From the NCBI GenBank assembly GCA_026120035.1, contig JALRME010000025.1:248001-312000 (forward strand): a DNA stretch of 64,000 nucleotides, given 5' to 3'. Source of the DNA: Coleophoma eucalyptorum (Eukaryota > Ascomycota > Leotiomycetes > Helotiales > Dermateaceae). The translations under genes and the position numbers were made by a program. The first letter of the stretch is position 1. Every line of letters begins with the position of its first letter. The notes under the pieces were generated by a model that searched no databases, was not told the origin of the DNA, and was given only the letters and a program-made list of their open reading frames with translations. This document shows positions 55,780-64,000 of this stretch, piece by piece.

Positions 55780-58700
55780 TATGCTCCGCTGCTTCCCAGG
55801 TCGCTATGCATCTACCCACGTGATGTCCTGCCGGACTGACGTTGGAACCAAAGGCTCAGCTCTTGCAGGGATAGCAGCTCTTCATGATCGAACGCGGTTG
55901 GCTGGATTGCTTGGAGCTCTGGACCAATACGTTGTATGTCTGAGATGAGGTGAGATGAGAGGATGAGACTTGTTGTGTTTGTGGGCATGTTCTGGTCTGG
56001 ACAGTCTGTATTGTCGCGTCTGACTTTCTGGAGAAAGTGTTAGCGGCGGGTGGGCCATGGATGAGTAAGCTCTGCGCTAAGCCGGTGTTGGATTAGACTC
56101 CCTTCAGCCATGTGCTCGGCTCGGTCAGCCCGGGTAGGTTGAGTTTCGCGCGTGTCTGCATCTTCTCCTGCGATGCGACGCGCGCTTGACTGACGGGTCT
56201 CGTATGATGGGTTACCGTCACTGGTAGAAGTGATACTGCACAACATCTTTCCAGGCTCGAGAAAGCTCGTTGTTTCTTTGGATTATATATATTTACAAGT
56301 AGTATAAATAATCGCAGCTTCATTGGCTGTTGAATCATGAAATCAACTCTTCATGAATCTCCACGCATATCCCAGCCATGACCCCCCAATGCGATTTTGA
56401 TGACTTCAAATAATCAGACTACTTAGCTGCCACTTCACCTCGAAGTTCTATTTCTTCATCGTCCTCTCAGAGAATACGTATTCAAATACGAGCCTCTTTT
56501 ACTGAGTAGCTTCCTCAGCTATGCAAGGCTTCATGCATCGTGCGTATCGCATAGATGATGGCGGGATGATAGCATCTATAATTGGGGATTTTCATTCAGG
56601 CACACTCCATGACGTGCAGGACTTCCCGGGCTTGTCACATGTTCAATGCTGCACTCTGGCATACACAGGAATTTACTGGTTTTCTTGGACTGTAAGAACC
56701 TGGGGGAGCTAAAAATTTCAAAACTCAATGGCGGTTGAGGAAAGATTCGCGACTATAACCTAGCTAGTAAGCCACCCGTAGGAAGGAGAATATCTGTTCC
56801 GAGATAATTGGGCACATGCGGAAGACCCGCCACTAGCAAGACAACGCGCATGATTTGCAGAGAAAGGATGAAGTCGATAGACTAGTAGAGCCGCTCAAGG
56901 AACCAATATAACAACCGTGTCGTATCTCACAGTATCTAAAGTGGAAGCACTTGCTAAATTGAAAAGTTTTTGCCTTTCTTTTGAAGTCTCAACAAGAGAT
57001 TCGGTATCAAGTCCTTGAAGTCTGCTGCAATGACTGATTGACAGGGCAAGCATGAGACTTTCACTGGATGATAATTTGCAGTTGGCGTTCAAGTTAGAAA
57101 AATATGTACCTCAGTGTCACATGGTCAAATAGGTGGGTCAGATTTTCTGTGTGGCTCGATTCATCTACTGATAAACCCAGGATCTACGAAAGCTTTCGCT
57201 GCGAAAACCTATTTTCTTCCCTTTTACCCCAGGGCTTTACCGGGAACCGATTTCAAGAAAGATGGTCCGAACAAGCTGGAGATTTGCTATGCAGAGCCAG
57301 GGGTCTTGTGCTTTCAATACGGATGTGCAGGATCAAATTTTTACCTCGGACTTACTGACGCCTGCCTGGATTGAACGGAATAACTATCGGCGGCAGCAAG
57401 GACCAGGCCAACCTTGGGTCAGCATTTAAAAGGATAAATGGCAGTTGCATACTTGGCACATATGCGGTGTACTTTGTCCCTGGATGTGGACATAGCTGAT
57501 GAACCCCGCTTATAGGTGTAGTGCGAGTACGACGACTTGATATACGAAGAACGAGGTTCGGCGTACCCAAAATTCGATCATGGTCTGATTTCAATCACAA
57601 AAGCCCACTTCATGATGTTTGGATGAGTGAAGGAGATAGCTTTATAAGATGACTTTTTGAAATACTTAACTAGAAGTTTTGGTGCTAGTATAATGCCAAG
57701 GAAAATTTGAAGCTAGCACAAGAGTTCCATATCTTGCCATACCCTGCCATATCCTGGACACAAATATCTTGGAAGAACCTGCAGCACATATAAGAATGGC
57801 TTTGCATCTAACGGAGCCCAATAACCAGCACGTATTCTCTTAATGGATTCTCTTATCTTTGTTCAGATGACTTTCAAATCAGTTTGACCAAGTCGCTCCA
57901 GAGAATGAAGGATCTGCGCGTGCGGTGTCTTTTGCAATAGCTTCAGCCACCGGAATGCGGGGGAGGAACCACAAGATAATGGAGCCGTCCGAATATGGGG
58001 ATCCATCTGTCTCAATCTTTTAGCGTTGCTATCGCGGCAGCGAGGGGAACTCACTGGCGGATATCCTTGGACCTGGACACGATATCCAAGAACGACAGGC
58101 AGTTCGGGCCGGTTTCCGTGAGATGATGCATGCTCTATGCGTACAAATGAGAAGGCCATCAGCGATGTAACTCTCACATTGGAGATGGTGCACTCTAGAA
58201 CACGACACGAAGAAACAAATCCTTACTTAGTCTTTCGCCTCAGAGAGCCTTTATCCAATGAGTTAATGAAACGGTAGAGGCGAGACTAAAGTGCAGCAAG
58301 GGTGTATTCATCCAAACCGTGTCGTGATTCTTAGTGTGTCTTGGCAATCGCAGGATGAATTCAGGCTGACCTCCCTCTGCTTGGGGGTGACCTTCACGTT
58401 GGCATCAGACCGCCAAGGTAGATTTCTCCACGAATCATAAATCTCGCTACCCCAGATCCACAGATCCCCTCGCCAAAGACGTTCTTACTATGGCGCAGAT
58501 CAATCCTTGTAATCCAGCATCCACTCCTAGGATGATGTTAGTAACATCTACTTGATGAGCCTATACACTCACATGTCTCATTATCAGCCGATTGCTACTT
58601 GTCCAGCCCTGGGTTTCCCCGCATGCTCGAGCCTTGGTTGTATCCAGCTATAAGCGAGCTCCATGGCTCCCATTTGATGAACAATGGGCTAAGCGACGAG

Positions 58701-58783
58701 ATATAATTCCAGGAATATCCTTCTTGGCTTGAATTTCTGCATTACTTTGTTCTATTTCATTCTGTGCAAGGCCAGCATCCAGA
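55780..58783. other. Long intergenic region, no gene recognised
   Basis: 3 kb, the largest gap in the window. Short frames (for example 56521-56712 +, 57104-57374 +, 57863-58177 -) have no domain. The part from about 58500 is the promoter of the sugar transporter gene. Decayed sequence is possible, but no repeat ends were found. Confidence 0.45.
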
Positions 58784-60475
58784 ATGGCAACCGATGATAA
58801 GCATGGAGGCGTTGCCTCACCCGAACATGTTGAGAAGAGTCCAACTCATGTCGTCGACCACTCCGAATTCACGGAAGGACTCCATGGAAAGGAGCTCAAC
58901 GAGGATGCCCGGCTCGCCACGGCAGCTGAGCATAGCATGGGCCTTTGGCAGGCCATCAAGACATATAGAAAAGCAGCCTTCTGGTCCGTCATTGTCTCAT
59001 CCACGATTATCATGGAAGGTTATGATGTCACCCTGATTTCTTCTTTCTACGCCTACCCCAAATTCCAGGAAAAATACGGCACCTTTAACGAAGGGAAAGC
59101 TGGCTGGCAGCTGTCGGGTCCGTGGCAGGCAGGAATCTCTGATATCCAGGCTGTGGGCAACATCATCGGTGCTTTGGGAAACGGCTATTTCACTGACAGG
59201 TATGGGCACCGGAGGGTTATGATATTCAACCTCATAATCATGACGGCATTCATTTTTATCACCTTCTTCGCACCCAATGTCGAGACAATGCTCGTTGGCG
59301 CCTTCTTCTGTAGTATTCCTTGGGGCTGTTTCGCTACCATGGGTCCTGCATACGCTGCCGAAGTCTGTCCTCTCGTCCTCCGTGGTTATCTCACTGCTTT
59401 TGTCAACCTCTGCTGGACTATTGGGCAATTTCTGTCAGCCGGTATCCTCAAAGGGCTCGTGGATAATAAGACGCAATGGAGTTACAGAGTCCCATTCGCA
59501 GTGCAATGGGTTTGGGTAAGCTGAAGTGCATCCCCAGTACCCAGCCAATTTCTAACCGACAGACAGCCCATCCCTCTCATCATCGCTGCATACTTCTGCC
59601 CCGAGTCCCCATGGTTTCTCATACGAAAGGGACGTCTCGATGAAGCCGAACAGTCCTTGAAAAGACTCTCCGAAGACAAAGACGATGCCGACCACAAGCA
59701 AATGATTGCTCTTATGGTACATACCAATGAGTTGGAGAAGGAAGAGAGTAAGGGTACAAGCTACTTGGACTGCTTCAAGGGCACGAATCTTCGCCGCACA
59801 GAAATTTCTTGTGGTGCGTTCCTGTCTCAAATCACAAATGGCGGTGCCTTCGCATACTCGCCCACATATTTCTTTACGCTGGCTGGTATCTCTCCCAGTG
59901 CCGCATATGGCATTGCTCTTGGTGGCAGCGGGGTTGCCTTCGTCGGAACTCTCATTTCGTGGTTCTGGATAACCCGATTTGGTCGCCGTCCCATATTCTT
60001 GACCGGGTTTGGCGTCATGGTCTTTTGCCTCTACCTCGTTGGCATTCTCGCATGCGTGCCGCAAAGCAACGCGATCAAGTACGTCCAAGCCGCGCTGTGT
60101 CTGGTCTGGCTTGGAAATTACTCCATGACGGTTGGGCCGATTGTGTACACCCTCTCAGCAGAAATCGGATCCTCGCGTCTACGTACCCAAACTGTTGTCT
60201 TGGGTCGAAGCACTTACTACGTTGGGAATATCATTGGAGGTGTTCTGGAGCCCTACATGATCAACCCAACGCAATGGAATCTTGCCGGGAAAACGGCGTT
60301 CTTTTGGGCGGTTACGAGTACTTTTACTACGGTTTGGGGTTACTTTAGGTTTCCTGAGACCAAGGATAGGACGTTCGAGGAATTGGATATCTTGTTCCTT
60401 AAGGGTGTGCCTGCGAGACATTTCGCAAAAGCTTCTGTGGATCCTAATGAGGAATTCAGAGCTGCAGATGCGTAA
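58784..60475 (+). CDS. MFS sugar transporter, alpha-glucoside:H+ symporter type
   Basis: Two exons, intron 59516-59566, 546 residues. Twelve membrane segments with the sugar-porter signatures: GNGYFTDRYGHRRVMI (motif A), PESPWFLIRKGRLDEAEQSL (after helix 6), WFWITRFGRRPI (second motif A) and PETKDRTFEELDILF (after helix 12). The N-terminal EGYDVTLISSFYAYPKF is characteristic of the maltose permease (MAL/AGT) branch. Takes up maltose, sucrose, trehalose or other alpha-glucosides with protons across the plasma membrane; substrate inferred from subfamily. The acceptor at 59566 was preferred to the one 4 bp before because it keeps the frame in VWPIPLIIAAY. The next gene, a beta-lactamase fusion, is convergent and ends only 106 bp downstream. 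Confidence 0.92.
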
Positions 60476-60581
60476 TTGGCTCACAGGCTGCGTAGTGCAT
60501 AGAGATATGAAGTTACAAGAATGGACACGATATTCCTTGACTGGATAGTAATTTACACTGATAATATACTCGCCTCAACTA

Positions 60582-62522
60582 TCATTTCTCTTCAAAGCGA
60601 TCTGCCTCATCTGCTTTCGCCGGGCTGTGCAGAATTTTCACAGCACCATTTTGCCATAGTTCTATGTTTCGTATTCCATCCTTCCAGCCCAATCTTAACA
60701 TCATCTCCAAGCCCTCAGGGATGAGATCTATCGAGTCGCCTTCTTCGAATTGCATGGGTGCAATAGCGGCAGAGATCAGCTTGACCTGTGGATAATCACC
60801 ATATGATAGATACATACCACCTTCATTCCTCAGAATCCATGGCCCAGGCTCCCAGACATCACACCAATCAGCCGCTTGCTCAGAAACATCTTTGGAGTGA
60901 TCCATGAAAGGGATTATGGCTGGCGAGATGCCACTAGACGGATGGAAGGAAGGCCAGTCCTTTAGGTATGGAATAGCAGCTAATATTTTCTCCATGATAT
61001 GACTTCCAAGTTGCGAGCTGGTCATTACGCAAATTCCGCAATCCTTGGGAACCTTGTAGTCTTCTCCAACAGTACCCGATGTATCGTCTTCCTCATGGTC
61101 TTCCTCGCTAATTTCTTCCATGCTATTGATTTTGCTGAGATCTGCATACCCAACAACGTGGCAGCGGTATCCCGGATCATTAGATCCAGCATGCGAAAAA
61201 GCAATCCCCTCTTGCTTTGCCTCCCAACCCAAGCCTCTACCCGAAACCGGATCTTCATGTAACATGGTTTCTGCCCAGTGTTTTTCCAGGAAATCATCTG
61301 CTTCCAACGACCATTGAAGAGCTTGTACAACTCGCAAGAGATCAGTCGGTGTTGTCCACAATCCTGCTGCGGCAGACTCGGGCATGATGTGGTGGTCTGG
61401 ATCTGAAGGTGTTTGGCCTGTCAAATATGCAGGTGCATAGTTCTTCTCGATCGCCGAGAGGACTTGAAATGTGCTTCGTGTCATCTTGAGTGGTTGTAGC
61501 ACCAGCTCATCCATGATGTGATAGAAAGGCTTTTCCATCAAGGTTTCGAGAATTAACTGGATTACAGTAAATCCCCCGCCCGAGTAAGAGTACTCTTGTC
61601 CCGGTATCCTCAATAGTGTGACAGGCGCGTTGTTTGCTGGGTAAGTGCCCGTGAGGATTTGGGCGACGTTGGGAATATTAGGCTTATTGTAACCACCGAA
61701 CCCTGGGACAGAGAGGCCCGAAGTATGGCACAAAAGCATACGTAGCGTGATCTTTGACACCAATTCCTGCGTCTGGGGTGTTGAGATGTATGCAAGCTTT
61801 TCTGGGCCAAGGTACGTTGATATTGATGTGTCAAGATCCAGTTTGCCTTCCTGGGCTAGTTTCAACACTGCTAAGGCGGTTGTCGGTTTTGAGATGCTGC
61901 ATGCTTGGAAGAGTGTTTCTTGATTGTATGGCTTGGTGGAGCCCATGACCCTCAAATCAACATTGGCTGATCTTGGAGAGCCGAGGACGCGAGACGTGAT
62001 TTCTCCGGCATCAAGGATGCCTACGGAAACGATGGGACAACCCAATCGAACCAGGACATCATCAATGGATGCTTCGGCGGATAACTGGCCTTTGATAAGC
62101 GTTTCGAGATGATCGAAAATATCCGGCGCTGCGGATTTCGGTCCCATGCGTGGTTGAATTTTGTACTGCGGATTAGCCTTCAACCACCTCCCATACCAAG
62201 CACGACCCAACTCGTGATTTGATCCATTGACATGAAGGATTCTCTGAGCGGCACCGACAACCATCTCTTTCGTTGCTGGAATCCCGAGGCTGATCTGGCG
62301 ATCGATGAAAGAAGTCAGGGCTTTGAGCTGCTCCGCGTTCAAGGCTTTGTTCTTCCCACCATTGTTCCTGACTGATCCGAAACCCTTATGTCGTCGGCGC
62401 AATGTCATCGATTTCACGTTGAACTCTCTTGCCGCTTGACTGAAGCCGTAATTTTCTCGCTCTCTCATTGCTTGAAGAGCGGCAACCACCCGATCCTCAA
62501 GCTGTTGATCGAATTTGCCCAT
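60582..62522 (-). CDS. Transposase-type DNA-binding domain fused to beta-lactamase-like serine hydrolase
   Basis: Intronless, 646 residues, no internal stop. Residues about 7-45 form a psq-type helix-turn-helix (RVVAALQAMRERENYGFSQA, then AREFNVKSMTLRRRHKG). Residues about 60-120 look like a Tc5/CENP-B-type domain (LNAEQLKALTSFIDRQISLG ... WYGRWLKANPQYK). Both are normally the N-terminus of pogo-superfamily transposases, but no DDE catalytic domain follows. From about 150 a class C beta-lactamase/serine hydrolase fold begins. Its catalytic S209-x-x-K212 lies in FQACSISKPTTA, Y313-S-G in EYSYSGGGFTV, and H444-A-G446 in SHAGSND. An acidic insertion (465-490) interrupts the fold. No signal peptide, so probably intracellular or nuclear. 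Fungal hydrolases of this fold act on esters, lactams or lactones. Function of the fusion unknown. Upstream in-frame Met residues were not seen. Confidence 0.85.
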   Translation of the reverse strand: MGKFDQQLEDRVVAALQAMRERENYGFSQAAREFNVKSMTLRRRHKGFGSVRNNGGKNKALNAEQLKALTSFIDRQISLGIPATKEMVVGAAQRILHVNGSNHELGRAWYGRWLKANPQYKIQPRMGPKSAAPDIFDHLETLIKGQLSAEASIDDVLVRLGCPIVSVGILDAGEITSRVLGSPRSANVDLRVMGSTKPYNQETLFQACSISKPTTALAVLKLAQEGKLDLDTSISTYLGPEKLAYISTPQTQELVSKITLRMLLCHTSGLSVPGFGGYNKPNIPNVAQILTGTYPANNAPVTLLRIPGQEYSYSGGGFTVIQLILETLMEKPFYHIMDELVLQPLKMTRSTFQVLSAIEKNYAPAYLTGQTPSDPDHHIMPESAAAGLWTTPTDLLRVVQALQWSLEADDFLEKHWAETMLHEDPVSGRGLGWEAKQEGIAFSHAGSNDPGYRCHVVGYADLSKINSMEEISEEDHEEDDTSGTVGEDYKVPKDCGICVMTSSQLGSHIMEKILAAIPYLKDWPSFHPSSGISPAIIPFMDHSKDVSEQAADWCDVWEPGPWILRNEGGMYLSYGDYPQVKLISAAIAPMQFEEGDSIDLIPEGLEMMLRLGWKDGIRNIELWQNGAVKILHSPAKADEADRFEEK

Positions 62523-62775
62523 GTTTTGGTGGTGGAGCTGATTGTATGACGCGGAATTTGCGGCTCGTTGAATGAGTGCTGGATCATGTTGGTGAGGTGT
62601 TGATGTTGATGATTACACAAGAGGAAGGTCGCTTGCCCGACGCTAGTCCAAAGCGAGGATTTCAAGTGATCGGCAACTTTATACACTGAGAGTATGAGTT
62701 CGTTATAGTTTATGCACAGTTTTAAGATTTGGACGTCTTTAGAGGTGCGGGTCATTGAATTTATCTTAATCACCC
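62523..62775. other. Short gap: promoter of the fusion gene, 3' flank of the regulator
   Basis: 253 bp between two same-strand genes, enough for a separate promoter. No distinct motif seen. Confidence 0.5.
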
Positions 62776-64000
62776 CTACATTCCTATATCTCCGAACGTA
62801 TCCATCCCATCAAAAGCAAAGTCGGGATTATCTTGCCGAAGGACGAAATCCTCTAGGTCATCGCTGCCAAAATATTGCAGTGACCAGTCAAGTTTTTGAT
62901 TTTTAGAGTGCTTGAGCAATTCTTCGAGAATGAGTTTACTTCGACGGGCTCCGCTCCAGACTGTCTCTAATTTGGTGAGCCATTGTAGACATGCATCGAT
63001 ATCTGAGGAGTTATCGTCCTGTAATGCGCTTGATGACCGTACCCTGCCAAAAGTCAATGTCATTGCTAGAAAAATGATATGATATACGAACAAGAACACC
63101 CCTGAGAGAGCGAGATAGTGTGTGCAGAATGCTAAATGGTGAGAAGGAGCAACTTGTTCTTGGATAAGCTCAGCAGCCCGAATGCAACTGCGAGCTGCCT
63201 CTGTACATTGGGCATAAGAGTTATGATTTGCTGCCAAAGAAGTATCGATATTCATATCAGGAATCACTGGTCTATGTTCAGAAGTTAGTACTTGGTCCCA
63301 AAGTCATCGAGTATTCCATTCTCACCTGTGAAGATTTATGACACATCCAGCGTGAACAATATACAATATGACACACCAGGTTAGATCCGGTCCAGGCTCG
63401 ATATCCATGCTATTGGCAGAAAATTTGATGCTATTCGGGATACTTTGAGCCCATTCTGCCAGTTCTAAATCAAACGAATCGACCAGCTTTTGTGCATGCG
63501 CCTTTTCTGTCGTGTTTTTTCTCCGCTTTTTCCGAGACTTCAAAGGGTTCATTGCTCTGACGATCTTGGCGGATATTTGACAAAGTCTAGAAAATGCAAT
63601 AAAACCGGAAAGATGAGACGGTCCAACTGTAGCTGGTCTCTGTTCTGGCGATATACTGCAATATGTTGCAAGCTCATCATCATCCAGGTCAAGTGGGATC
63701 TCGCAATCGCAATCTGCGTCTTCGACAGCAACTGGTCGACCAAGACAGACCGATAAGATTCTATCGAGGCCATATACAGACCACCAAACCCGGCGGCAGA
63801 GCTCTTCCTTTAGAGTTTCATTTGACCCCCTAGCAGGAGATCTCTGAGGTTTTATTAGCGACGTTAATCATGTTTGACGGGGAACTTGCATGCAAACCCA
63901 GGTCTTGAGCAGCTCTAACTGCTTGGCCTCCCCATTTCCAACTTTGAGCTAACGTGTTCCAACCTGCAGAACACATCGACAAAAGTGCAAGGCATTGGAC
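62776..64000 (-). CDS. Fungal-specific transcription factor, C-terminal part (gene runs off the window)
   Basis: Only the C-terminal part is present; the N-terminus and expected Zn2Cys6 cluster lie beyond 64000. Introns at 63844-63889 (GC-AG, donor GCAAGT) and 63272-63325. The middle homology region is clear: QSWKWGGQAVRAAQDLGLH joined to RSPARGSNETLKEELCRRVWWSVYGLDRILS, then CLGRPVAVEDADCDCEIPLDLDDDEL, the signature of fungal_trans domains. The helical C-terminus ends near DNPDFAFDGMDTFGDIGM, an acidic hydrophobic tail that could activate transcription. A hydrophobic stretch near residues encoded at 63050-63110 stays in frame but could be a further intron that I cannot resolve. Gene is next to the beta-lactamase fusion and close to the sugar transporter, so local control is possible. 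Confidence 0.88.

Overview
This is nuclear DNA of a filamentous ascomycete (Pezizomycotina). Genes carry short introns (about 43 to 84 bp) with GT/GC donors, CTAAY-type branch points and AG acceptors. The families are typical of that group: a spherulin-4/GH135 protein, a heme-thiolate peroxygenase, WSC/DUF7908 and Zn2Cys6 proteins, and an NB-ARC/TPR gene. A Fot1/pogo-like transposon shows RIP-type mutation. The gene set would suit a leotiomycete, but nothing seen proves the class.

Layout. 1-8 kb: gene-poor, with a GH135-like secreted hydrolase, a five-exon PhyH-type dioxygenase and a small secreted protein. 8.6-17 kb: a long-type unspecific peroxygenase (-), an MscS channel with an EF-hand (-) and a YggS/PROSC PLP protein (+). 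19-26 kb: acid sphingomyelinase (+), GPI3/PIG-A (-) and DBP6 (+), the last two divergent from a 129-bp gap. 26.3-28.4 kb: an intron-containing tRNA-Gly(UCC) and, 85 bp from it, a 1.86-kb RIP-mutated transposon with perfect 51-bp inverted repeats. 28.8-31.5 kb: a repeat-rich DUF7908/WSC surface protein whose first splice junction does not close in frame. 33.6-41.3 kb: a dehydrogenase with duplicated C-terminal domain, a DHA1 transporter, prefoldin subunit 4 and a GABA-type permease. 41.9-44.3 kb: an NB-ARC/TPR pseudogene. 44.6-48.7 kb: APC10/DOC1, a 77-residue spliced microprotein and a GNAT acetyltransferase. 51-55.8 kb: a divergent GH3 protein and a Whi2-like BTB protein. 58.8-64 kb: an alpha-glucoside-type sugar transporter, a fusion gene, and a Zn2Cys6-family regulator that runs off the right edge.

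The most unusual object is the intronless 646-codon gene at 60582-62522 (-). It joins a transposase-type DNA-binding N-terminus (psq helix-turn-helix plus Tc5/CENP-B-type domain) to a class C beta-lactamase-like serine hydrolase with SxxK, YSG and HxG motifs. It sits between a sugar permease and a transcription-factor gene, so these three could form a small catabolic or sensing locus; that is inference. Coordinates of spliced genes span start to stop codon, with introns given in the text.
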